A DNA stretch of 64,000 bases from Erythrobacter litoralis (lineage in GTDB: Bacteria; Pseudomonadota; Alphaproteobacteria; Sphingomonadales; Sphingomonadaceae): NCBI RefSeq assembly GCF_001719165.1, contig NZ_CP017057.1, forward strand, positions 744,001-808,000, read 5' to 3'. The notes beneath the pieces were generated by a model. The model was not told where the DNA came from. It saw only the letters and a program-made list of their open reading frames with translations, and did no database searches. A program made the position numbers and the translations under genes. How positions within the stretch are numbered: the first letter of the stretch is position 1; each line of letters starts with the position of its first letter. This document shows positions 43,890 through 52,940 of this stretch, one piece after another.

Positions 43890-44123
43890 TCAGCGGCGCG
43901 CGATGCGATAGGCTCCGCGCCGCTGGCCGAGCGGCTCCCCTTTCCACGACAGCGCGATTTCGCCCGCTTCGAGCAGGGTATCTACGCCTATGTGGACCTC
44001 GTTCATCCGGGCGCGCCAGTCGCCGCCCGCCCCGGCGAGCGCTTTCGCGGCCTCGGTCGGGCAGATCGTCCTGCCGGGGGCGCGCTCTTCCAGCAGCGCT
44101 AGAATGGCCGCTTCGGCGGTCAT
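43890..44123 (-). CDS. DUF3253-like small protein
   Basis: The 77-residue product resembles DUF3253: AAILALLEERAPGRTICPTEAAKAL, then a winged-helix-like end DTLLEAGEIALSWKG and GAYRIARR. Such short domains probably have an HTH-like fold. It starts 10 bp after the cupin stop on the same strand and lies convergent to the SWIB gene. Confidence 0.8.
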   Translation of the reverse strand: MTAEAAILALLEERAPGRTICPTEAAKALAGAGGDWRARMNEVHIGVDTLLEAGEIALSWKGEPLGQRRGAYRIARR

Positions 44124-44133
44124 GCGCGCGCGG

Positions 44134-44631
44134 TCACTGCGCTGTCGGCGCGCCCTCGCCCGGTTCCCAGCCCAGCGGGGCCAGTTCGAAGCCCGCGAAA
44201 TCGAATCCCGGCACCACCACGCAGGAAATGAGCGAGAAGCCCTGCGCGCCGCTTTCGGGCGTGAGCGGGCGGGCCCGTTGCCAGTGCCCGGTCGGCACCA
44301 CGCCCTGCGGCGCCTCTCCATTCGCGACATCGGCACCCAGCCGCACGCTCGTCGGCTGCGCGAAGTCCCCCTCGGCGAGGCCCAGTTCGAGCGGATCACC
44401 CGCCTGCCAGATCCACAGTTCCTCGGCATCGACCCGGTGCCAGTGCGAGGCCTCGCCCGCTTTCAGCAGGAACAGGATCGCCGTCCCGGCCGCGCGCGCG
44501 CCATCCGTACCCGGCTGCGCTCCGCTGCGCCATGTCTCGCGGTACCAGCCGCCTTCGGGATGCGGCTGAAGCTGCAATTGTTCGATTATCGCCTCGGCGC
44601 TATTGATCGGGGCGGACCCGGCTTGCGTCAT
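44134..44631 (-). CDS. DUF985-type cupin
   Basis: The 165-residue cupin has the DUF985 opening IIEQLQLQPHPEGGWYRETW, then ILFLLKAGEASHWHRVDAEELWIW with the metal-type His residues, and CVVVPGFDFAGFEL near the end. Substrate unknown. AAAGGA precedes the ATG at 44631. It is followed by the DUF3253 gene and divergent from the dipeptidase gene. Confidence 0.9.
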   Translation of the reverse strand: MTQAGSAPINSAEAIIEQLQLQPHPEGGWYRETWRSGAQPGTDGARAAGTAILFLLKAGEASHWHRVDAEELWIWQAGDPLELGLAEGDFAQPTSVRLGADVANGEAPQGVVPTGHWQRARPLTPESGAQGFSLISCVVVPGFDFAGFELAPLGWEPGEGAPTAQ

Positions 44632-44672
44632 GGAAATTCCTTTCGGCGCAGCCTCTAGAGAAAGAGCCCGCC

Positions 44673-46013
44673 ATGATGCAACTCGCCGCCCGCCCGCTCC
44701 TTGCCTTTCTGCTTGCAGGGGCCGCCTTGCCGGCCATCGCGCAGGATACGCGCCCCGCAGATCCGGGGCCGCGGACCACCGGGCCCGAGGCGAAGCGCGC
44801 CGAGACAGTGTTCGATCCCGCGGTCGAGACCGCCAACGCCGCGCTGGAAATGGCGCCGGTCTTCGACGGGCACAACGACGTGCCGATCCAGCTGCGGGCG
44901 CGATTCGACAACCAATTGTCCAATTTCGACTTTACCGACACCAGCGCGACCGGGGAAACCCATCCGCAGGGCCGCACCATGCAGACCGACCTCGCCCGGC
45001 TGGCAGAGGGCAGGGTCGGCGCGCAGTTCTGGTCGGTCTATGTCCCCACCTCCCTCAGCGAGGCGGAAGCGGTGCAGATGACGCTCGAACAGATCGACGT
45101 CACGCGCCGCCTGATCGACCGGTATGACGAACTCGTCTTCGCCCGCAGCGCCGACGATGTCGAAAACGCCTTTCGTGCCGGGCGCATCGCCTCGCTCATG
45201 GGTATGGAGGGCGGTCATTCGATCGGGTCGAGCCTTGCCGTGCTGAGGCAGATGCACGATCTCGGCGTACGTTACATGACGCTCACCCATAACAAGAACA
45301 CGCCGTGGGCCGACAGCGCGACCGACACGCCCGAACATGGCGGCCTCACCAAATTCGGCATGGACGTGGTGCGCGAGATGAACCGGCTGGGCATGCTTGT
45401 CGACCTCTCCCATGTCAGCGAGGAGGCGATGGTCGACGCGCTCGAGGTGGCGAAGGCTCCGGTGATCTTCAGCCATTCGGGCGCGCGCGCCGTCAACGGC
45501 CATCCACGGAACGTGCCCGACAGCGTTCTGCGCCGGCTGCCGTACAATGGCGGGATAGTCATGGTGGTCGCGCTGCCCGGCTATCTCAACGAGGAACGCC
45601 GCCAGTGGTTCGCGACCCGCGCGGCCGAACAGGCGCGGCAGGAATCGCTGTTCCAGGGCCAGCCGTTCAGGATCGAGACCGCGATGGAGGAATGGGACGC
45701 GGCCAATCCCGAACCCGCCACCGGGATCGAGCACATGGCCGACCATATCGACCATGTCCGCGAGGTCGCAGGGATCGAATCGATCGGGATCGGCGGCGAT
45801 TTCGACGGCATGCCGACGGGACCGGAGGGTTTCGAGGACGTGACCGGATATCCCGCGCTCTTCGCCGAGCTTGCCCGTCGGGGTTATTCGCAGGCCGAGC
45901 TGGAGATGATCGCGAGCCGCAACGCGGTGCGAGTCCTGCGCCAGGCGCAGCGTTACGCCGCGAGCGTGCGGGACGAGCCGCCGATCGAAACGCTCATCCC
46001 GAAAGCCGAGTGA
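44673..46013 (+). CDS. secreted membrane dipeptidase (peptidase M19 / renal dipeptidase family)
   Basis: The 446-residue zinc enzyme has a signal peptide (LAFLLAGAALPAIAQ) and the M19 metal motifs: FDGHNDVP (HxD, about 64), MGMEGGHSI (bridging Glu, about 176), VDLSHVS (about 245), IFSHSGARA (about 268) and GIGGDFDG near 373. It hydrolyses dipeptides, sometimes D-amino-acid dipeptides. A purine-rich GAGAAAGAG precedes ATG 44673. Confidence 0.94.
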   Translation: MMQLAARPLLAFLLAGAALPAIAQDTRPADPGPRTTGPEAKRAETVFDPAVETANAALEMAPVFDGHNDVPIQLRARFDNQLSNFDFTDTSATGETHPQGRTMQTDLARLAEGRVGAQFWSVYVPTSLSEAEAVQMTLEQIDVTRRLIDRYDELVFARSADDVENAFRAGRIASLMGMEGGHSIGSSLAVLRQMHDLGVRYMTLTHNKNTPWADSATDTPEHGGLTKFGMDVVREMNRLGMLVDLSHVSEEAMVDALEVAKAPVIFSHSGARAVNGHPRNVPDSVLRRLPYNGGIVMVVALPGYLNEERRQWFATRAAEQARQESLFQGQPFRIETAMEEWDAANPEPATGIEHMADHIDHVREVAGIESIGIGGDFDGMPTGPEGFEDVTGYPALFAELARRGYSQAELEMIASRNAVRVLRQAQRYAASVRDEPPIETLIPKAE

Positions 46014-46064
46014 GCAAGGTCCGGTAGACCTCATCGCGTCGGCCCGCATCCATCAGGAGCGGTC

Positions 46065-46280
46065 TCAGTCCTCGAGTTCGCTGCCGCGCTTCAGCACGCG
46101 GTCGCCGTCCTCCTGCTTGACGAGGTAGGCCGGGTTGTCGGCATCGCCGTTCCTGGTGATTTCCGAGCCCTTGAGGGTGCGGGTCACCTCGCGTTCGAAG
46201 CGGTCCTCGACCTGTCCCTGGCCTTCGCCATCGCCCCAGTTCCACTTGACGTACTGGCCGGTTTGGAAGCTGTTGCTCAT
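46065..46280 (-). CDS. DUF2945 (tudor-like) protein
   Basis: The 71-residue protein matches the DUF2945/hypervirulence-associated tudor pattern: FQTGQYVKWNWGDGEGQGQVEDRF, then NPAYLVKQEDGDRVLKRGSELE. The family function is unknown. A GGAGAGAG site lies just before the ATG. It follows the small membrane protein gene by 19 bp, so both probably come from the EcfG-type promoter at 46646-46670. Confidence 0.88.
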   Translation of the reverse strand: MSNSFQTGQYVKWNWGDGEGQGQVEDRFEREVTRTLKGSEITRNGDADNPAYLVKQEDGDRVLKRGSELED

Positions 46281-46299
46281 CTCTCTCTCCGCTCGTGCG

Positions 46300-46608
46300 T
46301 CATTCGCCCGTGACCGGTTCCTCGACCGTCGATTCGGGCGCGCTCGGCTGCGTCGTCGGGACCGCCGGGATGTTCTGCTCCTCGACCCCGTCCTCGCGCA
46401 ATTCCTCGGCGCGCTCGGTGGCGAGTTCGGCGCTTTCGACATCGCCTTCCTGCAAAGCGGGGATGATCCACGCGATGCTCATCGCGACGATCGCGATCAG
46501 GGTCGAGATGATGAGGATCCAGCGCGCCCGCCCGGACGTCTCGCCTGCGCGTGCGGCGTCATCCTCGATACGGACGCCTTGGTTGTTGTTGTTGTCGGTA
46601 TCGGCCAT
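46300..46608 (-). CDS. single-span membrane protein, unknown (putative general-stress gene)
   Basis: The 102-residue protein has a polar N terminus with an Asn run (DTDNNNNQG), one membrane segment (WILIISTLIAIVAMSIAWII, about residues 30-49) and an acidic Glu/Pro-rich tail. It is not recognised. An EcfG-type promoter lies 38-62 bp upstream and GGAGGGCAGGCTC precedes the ATG. Confidence 0.75.
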   Translation of the reverse strand: MADTDNNNNQGVRIEDDAARAGETSGRARWILIISTLIAIVAMSIAWIIPALQEGDVESAELATERAEELREDGVEEQNIPAVPTTQPSAPESTVEEPVTGE

Positions 46609-46645
46609 GAGCCTGCCCTCCCTTGGGTGAATGTCTCATCGAACC

Positions 46646-46670
46646 AACGGAAGCGCGGCTGGCCCGTTCC
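46646..46670 (-). promoter_or_regulatory. EcfG (general stress sigma) promoter
   Basis: On the minus strand GGAAC (46670-46666) is followed after exactly 17 bases by GTT (46648-46646), the alphaproteobacterial PhyR-EcfG consensus. It lies 38 bp upstream of the ATG at 46608 and in the expected place for a promoter of the two small genes. Confidence 0.75.
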
Positions 46671-46740
46671 GAAAAGAGGACACGCAACAGCGGCGTAAGG
46701 GGCTGGCGGGGCGGCGGAGGAGCCCCCGGGAAAAAGGCCC

Positions 46741-47577
46741 TCAGTCGCGCAGGAGCTCGTTGATCCCGGTCTTGGAGCGGGTCTGCGCGTCCACCGTCTT
46801 GACGATCACCGCGCAATAGAGCGACGGGCCGGGGCTGCCGTCGGGCAGGGGCTTGCCGGGGAGCGAGCCGGGAACGACGACGGCATAGGGCGGCACTTCG
46901 CCGCGATGGATTTCGCCGGTTTCGCGGTTCACGATCTTGGTCGATGCGCCGAGATAGACGCCCATCGAAAGCACCGCGCCTTCGCCCACGCGCACGCCTT
47001 CGGCGACTTCGGAGCGCGCACCGATGAAGGCGCCGTCGCCGATGATGACGGGGTCGGCCTGCAGCGGTTCGAGCACCCCGCCGATCCCCGCGCCGCCCGA
47101 GATGTGCACGTTCTTGCCGATCTGTGCGCAGGACCCGACCGTCGCCCAGGTGTCGACCATCGTGCCTTCGTCGACATAGGCGCCGATATTGACGAAGCTC
47201 GGCATCAGGACGACGCCCTTGGCAATATGGCTGCCGCGCCGCGCGACCGCGCCGGGGACGACGCGAAAACCGCATTCGCGAAAGCGCCGCTCGCCCCAGC
47301 CGGCGAACTTGCTCGGCACCTTGTCGAAGGCTGCCGCCCCGCCCGAACCGTGCTCGATCAGGCGGTTGTCCTGGAGGCGGAAGGACAGCAGCACCGCCTT
47401 CTTGAGCCACTGGTTGACTTTCCAGCCGCCGCTGCCGTCGGACTCGGCGACGCGCGCCTCCCCGCTGTCGAGCAGTTCGAGCGCATCGCTCACCGCGCCG
47501 CGGATTTCGCTGCCGGGGGTGATGTCGGCGCGGTGTTCCCACGCTTCCTCGATCTGGGTGATGAGAGTGTCGGTCAT
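46741..47577 (-). CDS. dapD: 2,3,4,5-tetrahydropyridine-2,6-dicarboxylate N-succinyltransferase
   Basis: The 278-residue left-handed beta-helix enzyme adds a succinyl group to tetrahydrodipicolinate in lysine/DAP synthesis. Hexapeptide repeats run through [18 protein letters not shown] and [19 protein letters not shown], with the DapD signatures [24 protein letters not shown] and [19 protein letters not shown] 47577 follows GGAGG. The very long frame upstream is a shadow. No dap neighbour is visible. Confidence 0.97.
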   Translation of the reverse strand: MTDTLITQIEEAWEHRADITPGSEIRGAVSDALELLDSGEARVAESDGSGGWKVNQWLKKAVLLSFRLQDNRLIEHGSGGAAAFDKVPSKFAGWGERRFRECGFRVVPGAVARRGSHIAKGVVLMPSFVNIGAYVDEGTMVDTWATVGSCAQIGKNVHISGGAGIGGVLEPLQADPVIIGDGAFIGARSEVAEGVRVGEGAVLSMGVYLGASTKIVNRETGEIHRGEVPPYAVVVPGSLPGKPLPDGSPGPSLYCAVIVKTVDAQTRSKTGINELLRD

Positions 47578-47794
47578 GGAGCCTCCGCTTCGCGCTGTCG
47601 GCTGGGCTGCTAGCCGGGCGGGCGGGGCTGGGCAAGCGCCTTGGATCGCTAAGGGCGACGCGCGCCGGGAGAGGGCTGTGCGGGAGACACAACCGGTTTG
47701 GCGGCAAAGGCGAGCGACGGGCGCGCGCGAGGCTGCTACCGTCGCGCGAGACTGTTCATCGAAAATCCACCCCGCAACCGTAAGAGGGGACTCC

Positions 47795-50353
47795 ATGACC
47801 GCCCGTCCTGACACCGCCCGTCCTGGCACCGCCCGTCCTGACGTCGGCCATCCTGACATCGGTCGCAGCCCGGTCGCCCCCACTCCCGACCCGCGCGCCC
47901 CGGTGCGCTGGCGCTGCACCCCGACGGGCAAGGCGGGCCGCGGCGCGCTGGCCGCGCTCGCCTGCGCCGCGCTTGCGGCCTGCGGCGGCGGAGGGGGCGG
48001 GGGCGGGGGCGGCGGTGTCGTGTCCACTCCCCCGCCGCCCCCGCCCCCTCCGCCGCCGCCTCCCCCTCCCCCGCCACCACCGCCGCCGCCGACCAATTTC
48101 GACACAGCCGAATTCCGCCGTTCCGACGGGCCGGCTTTCCACGGCGCGGACAGCGCGTGGCGCGATGGCTTCACCGGGGAGGGGCAGGTGATCGCGGTTG
48201 TGGATTCGGGGCTCGATTCCGACAGCCCGGAATTCGCCGGCCGCGTCCATCCCGCCTCGCAGGACGTCGCCGGAAGCCGCGGGATCGATCCCGAAGACGA
48301 CCACGGCACGAATGTCAGCCTCGTCGCCGCCGCCGCGCGCAATGGCGACGGCGTGCTCGGCATCGCGTTCGAGGCGCAGGTGCTCGCGCTTCGGGCCGAT
48401 CTGCCGGGCTCCTGCGCTGGCGACACGCTCGCCGACCCGACGCTCTCGTGCCGCTTCGCTGACAACGACATCGCGCGCGGGATCGACGTCGCGGTGGCGA
48501 ACGGGGCGAAGGCGGTGAACCTTTCGCTCGGCGGGGGCGGGATCTCGCGCGAGCTGTTTGACGCGGTCCGCCGCGCATCGGATGCGGGGCTCGTCATCGT
48601 GGTAGCGGCGGGAAACGGGGGCGACGGGTCCGACCCCGACATCGATCCGTTCGAACCCGATCCCTTCGCTCAGGCGCTGGCCGACGCGGGCGGGGCGAAC
48701 GTCATCATCGTCGGGTCGGTCGACGATGCGGGCACGATCTCCGCCTTCAGCAACCGCGCCGGGTCCTTCGCCGCCTCCTACCTCGCCGCGCGGGGGGAGG
48801 CGATCTGCTGTGTCTATGACAATGGCGATCTCTTCATCGAGACGATCGACGGGCAGCAATTCGTCACGCTCTTTTCCGGCACCAGCTTCGCCGCACCGCA
48901 GGTGTCGGGGGCGGTGGCGCTGCTGGCCGAGGCCTTTCCCAACCTCTCGGGCGCGGACATTGCCGAGATCCTGCTGACCTCGGCGCGCGACGCCGGGACG
49001 GGCGGGGTGGATGCGATCTACGGACGCGGCATCCTCGACATCGCGGCGGCCTTCGCGCCGCAGGGGACGACTACGCTTGCCGGGAGCGGGGTCGCGCTCG
49101 CCGCGGGGGAGGATATCGCGGTTGGCTCGGCGGCGATGGGTGATGCGCTGGGCGCGATGCGCCTGACGAGCGTGGTGCTCGACCGTTACGAGCGCGCCTA
49201 TCGCCGCGACCTCGGCGGGCGCGCCCGCGCCGCGGCGCAGGTCCGGCGGCTCGCGGGCGCGGTCGAGCGGCCCGGCTTCACCCGCGCCGCGGTGGGCGAG
49301 GCAATGTCCTTCGCGCTGACGCTGGGCGAGACGGAGCGTGCGGCGGGCCTGCAATGGTCGCGCGAACTCCGCCTCGCGCCCGAAGAGGCCGACGGCCCGC
49401 GGGTCCTCGCCGCGCGCGTGACGGGGCGGCTCGGCGACGATCTCGAGGCGGGCTTCGCGCTCGGGCAGGGCGCGCTCGGGCTCGCGCGGGGGCTTGGCGG
49501 AGGCGCGCGCGGCGGGGCCGGGAAGCCCCCGGCGCGCCCCGCTTTCCAGATCGCGCCCGAGGCCGGGCTCGACGAAGGCTTCACCGTCAGCAGCGACCTC
49601 GCCGTCGCTGCGCGGCAGGGCCTGGGCGCATGGGGCATCACGCTCTCGGCCGAGCGCGGGCGCGCATGGCTGGGCGAAAACCGCCGCGCCGAGGAGGTGA
49701 TCTACGGCCTTCCCGAAACCCGCGCGACGACGAGCATCGCGCTCGCCGCCGACCGCCGATTCGGGAGTGCCGAGGCGCGGCTATCCGCGACCTGGCTGGC
49801 TGAGGAGGAGACGCTGCTCGGCGCGCATTTTCACCGCGCTCTCGGCATATCGGGCGCGGACACGGTCTTCATCGACGGCGCGCTGGCGGGCGAGGTCGCC
49901 CCCGGCTGGAGCCTGTCGGGCGCCGTGCGCGGCGGGATCACGCGCCCGCGCGCCGGAGCGCTGCTCGGCGAGGGCTCGGCGCTCGTGACGCAGGGATGGT
50001 CGCTCGACCTTGCGAAGACGGGCGCGCTCGGCGCTGCCGACCGGATCGGCTTCAGGCTCAGCCAGCCCCTGCGGGTCGAGGGCGGGGGGCTCGATTTCGA
50101 CCTTGCGACCGGGTGGGACTATGCCAGCCGGAGCCCGGTGGTCGCGCGGCAGGCGGTCTCGCTCGAACCGGCGGGGCGCGAGGTGATGGGCGAGATGGCC
50201 TGGGCGACGCCCTTCGCCTTGGGGCAGGGCCCGTGGGGCGCGCGCGCTTTCGGCAATGCGACGGTCAGCCTGTTCTACCGCATCCAGCCGGGCCATTTCG
50301 CCGATGCCCCGGCCGATGCCGGCGCGGTGGTGAGCGTCAGCGCGGGGTTCTGA
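47795..50353 (+). CDS. subtilisin-type (S8) autotransporter serine protease, lipobox-bearing
   Basis: The 852-residue protein has an N-terminal 50-residue arm with four RPDxARPxx-like repeats, a hydrophobic stretch ending in a lipobox ([12 protein letters not shown], Cys63), an 11-Gly run (64-74) and a 21-Pro run (79-99). The S8 catalytic triad is D ([10 protein letters not shown]), H ([11 protein letters not shown]) and S ([12 protein letters not shown]). From about residue 590 an autotransporter-like beta-barrel ends in SVSAGF. It should be exported, anchored and exposed at the outer membrane. ATG 47795 follows AGAGGGGA. The long N-terminal arm before the signal is unusual, so a downstream start is possible. 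Confidence 0.88.
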   Translation: MTARPDTARPGTARPDVGHPDIGRSPVAPTPDPRAPVRWRCTPTGKAGRGALAALACAALAACGGGGGGGGGGGVVSTPPPPPPPPPPPPPPPPPPPPPTNFDTAEFRRSDGPAFHGADSAWRDGFTGEGQVIAVVDSGLDSDSPEFAGRVHPASQDVAGSRGIDPEDDHGTNVSLVAAAARNGDGVLGIAFEAQVLALRADLPGSCAGDTLADPTLSCRFADNDIARGIDVAVANGAKAVNLSLGGGGISRELFDAVRRASDAGLVIVVAAGNGGDGSDPDIDPFEPDPFAQALADAGGANVIIVGSVDDAGTISAFSNRAGSFAASYLAARGEAICCVYDNGDLFIETIDGQQFVTLFSGTSFAAPQVSGAVALLAEAFPNLSGADIAEILLTSARDAGTGGVDAIYGRGILDIAAAFAPQGTTTLAGSGVALAAGEDIAVGSAAMGDALGAMRLTSVVLDRYERAYRRDLGGRARAAAQVRRLAGAVERPGFTRAAVGEAMSFALTLGETERAAGLQWSRELRLAPEEADGPRVLAARVTGRLGDDLEAGFALGQGALGLARGLGGGARGGAGKPPARPAFQIAPEAGLDEGFTVSSDLAVAARQGLGAWGITLSAERGRAWLGENRRAEEVIYGLPETRATTSIALAADRRFGSAEARLSATWLAEEETLLGAHFHRALGISGADTVFIDGALAGEVAPGWSLSGAVRGGITRPRAGALLGEGSALVTQGWSLDLAKTGALGAADRIGFRLSQPLRVEGGGLDFDLATGWDYASRSPVVARQAVSLEPAGREVMGEMAWATPFALGQGPWGARAFGNATVSLFYRIQPGHFADAPADAGAVVSVSAGF
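47804..47863 (+). repeat. four tandem 15-bp repeats in the autotransporter gene
   Basis: Units at 47804-47818, 47819-47833, 47834-47848 and 47849-47863 share CGTCCTGACACCGCC-like sequence and encode [20 protein letters not shown]. They are in frame so unit loss or gain keeps the reading frame. Confidence 0.85.
47984..48091 (+). repeat. poly-G then poly-C codon tract (Gly11 ... Pro21)
   Basis: Positions 47984-48016 are GGC/GGG codons with runs GGGGGCGGGGGCGGGGGCGG, and 48029-48091 are CCG/CCC/CCT/CCA codons. The G-rich half fits a G-quadruplex and can pair with the C-rich half 12 bases later. Homopolymer-like runs of this kind are prone to slippage. Confidence 0.9.
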
Positions 50354-50617
50354 GAGAGAGCCTCTGCCTTTGGCCCCAATGCGAGTCCTTGGCGCAGGAA
50401 GGGACCTCATGCGGGTTCGGACCAAGGCGCGAAAACGTGCGGAAAGGAATACGCCCGGCGGGCCCGCGAGGGACTCCGCGCGTCGGAGCGCCATCCGGCC
50501 CGAGGTCCATGCCTGCGCAGGGTATCGCGAGATGAGCCGTGGCAGGGACCCGCGCCATGAAGGATCGCGGCAGAAGTGCGAGCGGCTGCCCAGGGGCCCC
50601 CGCGCCCTTTCTTGCCC

Positions 50618-51700
50618 CTATTCAGGCATCCCGGCCTTCAGCGCGAATTCGTGCGCGCGCTCGACCAGCGGCGCGACGCGGTCGCTCATCGCCTTGGCGT
50701 GGGCGGAGGAAGCGGTTCCGTCGATCACCCGCTTCTTGATCCCCTGCATGATGCCGGCGAGGCGGAACAGGTTGTAGGCGAAATACCAGTCCATCGGCGG
50801 CACGGGATAGCCCGTGCGCGCGACGTAGCGGTCCACCGCCTCCTCTTTGCTCGGAATGCCGAGTTCCTCGAGATCGAGCCCCAGCAGACCCGCGCGTCCG
50901 TCCGCGGGATTGTGCCAGTTGAGCATGAGATAGCTGAAATCCGCGATCGGATCGCCCAGCGTCGACAACTCCCAGTCGAGCACGGCGATGATCTTCGGCT
51001 CGGTCTTGTCAAAGATCACGTTGTCGAGCCGGTAATCGCCGTGCACGACGGATGAATTGTGCTGCGCCGGGATCGTCTCGGGCAGCCATTCGATCAGCCG
51101 CTCCATTTGCTCCATGTGCTCGGTTTCGGACAGCTTGTACTGCTTCGACCAGCGCGCGATCTGGCGCGCGCAGTAATCGGTCGGCTTGCCGTAATCGCTG
51201 AGGCCGATCGCGGCGGGATCGTTCATGTGCAGGTCCGCCATCGTGTCGATCAGCGCGTGGTAGATCGCGCGGCGCTCCTCCGGCGACATGCCCGGCAGCG
51301 CCCCGTTCCACAGGCTGCGCCCGTCGGCCATGCTCATCACGAAGAACTTCGAGCCGATCACGTCGGTGTCCTCGCACAGGCCATAGGTGCGCGGGACCGG
51401 AAAACCGGTCGGGTAAAGCCCGGTCATCGCGGTGTATTCGCGGTCCACCGCGTGGGCGGAGGGCAGCAGCTTGCCGAAGGGCTGGCGCCTGAGGACGTAT
51501 TTCGCCCCGGGCGTCTCGATTTTGTAGGTCGGGTTCGACTGGCCGCCCTTGAACTTGGTGTAGCTGATAGGTCCTTCGAACCCCTCGACATTCGCCTCGA
51601 ACCAGGCGGTCAGCGCCTCGAGGTCGAGCCGGTCGGCCTCGGGCACTTCGACCGTGCCCACCATTTCCTTGTCGAAATCGATCTGCGGTGCATCTGTCAT
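50618..51700 (-). CDS. APH-family phosphotransferase, ACAD10/11-N-terminal-like (LvaA-like) acyl-CoA kinase candidate
   Basis: The 360-residue protein has the APH/choline-kinase fold: glycine loop KFKGGQSNPTYKI near 43, Lys in YVLRRQ, the Brenner motif VVHGDYRLDNVIF (catalytic Asp, near 218) and VLDWELSTLGDP. The bacterial homologues paired with ACAD10/11-like dehydrogenases phosphorylate 4-hydroxyacyl-CoA (LvaA in Pseudomonas levulinate use). It lies next to an alcohol dehydrogenase and an ACAD10/11-like dehydrogenase on the same strand, which fits that role. ATG 51700 gives MTDAPQID; the frame before it is shadow. Confidence 0.85.
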   Translation of the reverse strand: MTDAPQIDFDKEMVGTVEVPEADRLDLEALTAWFEANVEGFEGPISYTKFKGGQSNPTYKIETPGAKYVLRRQPFGKLLPSAHAVDREYTAMTGLYPTGFPVPRTYGLCEDTDVIGSKFFVMSMADGRSLWNGALPGMSPEERRAIYHALIDTMADLHMNDPAAIGLSDYGKPTDYCARQIARWSKQYKLSETEHMEQMERLIEWLPETIPAQHNSSVVHGDYRLDNVIFDKTEPKIIAVLDWELSTLGDPIADFSYLMLNWHNPADGRAGLLGLDLEELGIPSKEEAVDRYVARTGYPVPPMDWYFAYNLFRLAGIMQGIKKRVIDGTASSAHAKAMSDRVAPLVERAHEFALKAGMPE

Positions 51701-51710
51701 CGTGTCAGCC

Positions 51711-52799
51711 TCAATCGAACACCACCACGCTGCGCGCAGAATGGCCATCGCGCAACTTGTCGAAGCCTGCATTCACGTCATCGAGCGAAATCCGCTCGGC
51801 GATGATCGTGTCGAGGTCCAGAAGCCCGCGCATGTAGAAATCGACGAGGCGCGGCAGGTCCACCGGAAAATGGTTCATTCCCATGATCGCGCCCATCAAT
51901 TTCTTGCCGCCTAGGAGGTCCATCGCGCCGAGCCCGACCTTGCAGTCGAGCGGCATCATGCCGAGGATCACCGCTGTCCCGCCGCGGCGCAGCGACTTGA
52001 CCGCGAGATCGGCGCTGGACTGCCGCCCGACCGCCTCGATCCCGTAATGGACCCCGCCGCCACTGATTGCGATGATCTGCATCGCCGCGTCCTCGGCCAG
52101 GGCGTCGACCGTGTGGGTCGCGCCGAGCACTTCGGCGAGCTTGCGCTTTTCGGGCAGCGGGTCGGCGGCGATGATCTTCGCGGCTCCCGCGATCTTCGCG
52201 GCGTTGATCGCGGCAAGGCCGACGCCGCCGCAGCCGATCACCGCCACGCTCTCGCCCGGCGTCAGCTTGACCGCGTTGAAGATCGTCCCCGCGCCGGTCG
52301 TCACCGCGCAGCCGATCACCGCGGCGCGGTCGAACGGCATGTCCTTGTCGATAGAAACGCAGGCGTGTTCGTGAATCAGCATCTGCTCCGATAAGGCGGA
52401 GAGGTTGAGCATCTGGTTGACCGGGTCGCCGCCCTTTCGCGTCATGCGCGGTGCAGCCCCCTTCGCCCGGCGCGTATCGGCGCCGAGGCATAGCGCCATG
52501 CGGCCCGTCACGCAGAATTCGCAATGGCCGCAGAAGGCGGACAGGCACGAGACGACGTGGTCGCCCGGCTTCACTGTCTTCACTTCGCTGCCGACCGCGC
52601 GGACCACGCCCGCCGCCTCGTGCCCGGGAATGCAGGGGAGCGGGTGGGGATAGGCGCCGTCGATGAAATGGAGGTCCGAATGGCAAAGGCCACAGGCCTT
52701 GGTGTCGATCAGGACTTCGTGCGGGGCGGGATCGGCATAGTCTACCTCGCCGATGACGAGGCCTTCGCCCGGTTTTTCAAGGATGGCGGCCTTGGCCAT
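51711..52799 (-). CDS. zinc-dependent alcohol dehydrogenase, class III-like
   Basis: The 362-residue medium-chain dehydrogenase has the catalytic zinc site CGLCHSDLH near 37, GHEAAG near 61, a structural zinc lobe CGHCEFC...C near 90-103 and a Rossmann motif IGCGGVGLAAIN near 189. The chain KGGDPVNQMLNLSALSEQM resembles the class III/4-hydroxybutyrate-type enzymes. It probably oxidises a hydroxyacid or alcohol in the same catabolic block. It ends 10 bp before the start of the kinase gene and begins about 140 bp after the ACAD stop. Confidence 0.9.
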   Translation of the reverse strand: MAKAAILEKPGEGLVIGEVDYADPAPHEVLIDTKACGLCHSDLHFIDGAYPHPLPCIPGHEAAGVVRAVGSEVKTVKPGDHVVSCLSAFCGHCEFCVTGRMALCLGADTRRAKGAAPRMTRKGGDPVNQMLNLSALSEQMLIHEHACVSIDKDMPFDRAAVIGCAVTTGAGTIFNAVKLTPGESVAVIGCGGVGLAAINAAKIAGAAKIIAADPLPEKRKLAEVLGATHTVDALAEDAAMQIIAISGGGVHYGIEAVGRQSSADLAVKSLRRGGTAVILGMMPLDCKVGLGAMDLLGGKKLMGAIMGMNHFPVDLPRLVDFYMRGLLDLDTIIAERISLDDVNAGFDKLRDGHSARSVVVFD

Positions 52800-52940
52800 G
52801 GATTTTCCTCTCCGTCTGAAATTGATTGCCCGAGCGCCTTTCCAACACGGGGTGAGGCGCTGCAGAAGAGCAGGGGACCCCTCTAAAGGCGGCCCCCCGC
52901 ATGTACGACGTGAACCAGTACGCCTACAGGCGAACGCGTG

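Noticed and set aside
47189..47794. N-terminal extension of the autotransporter frame
   Set aside because: It overlaps dapD on the other strand, reads as low-complexity sequence and has no ribosome-binding site; ATG 47795 does.
50354..50617. Possible small gene in the 264-bp gap after the autotransporter
   Set aside because: The short frames lack ribosome-binding sites and recognisable content; nothing supported was found.
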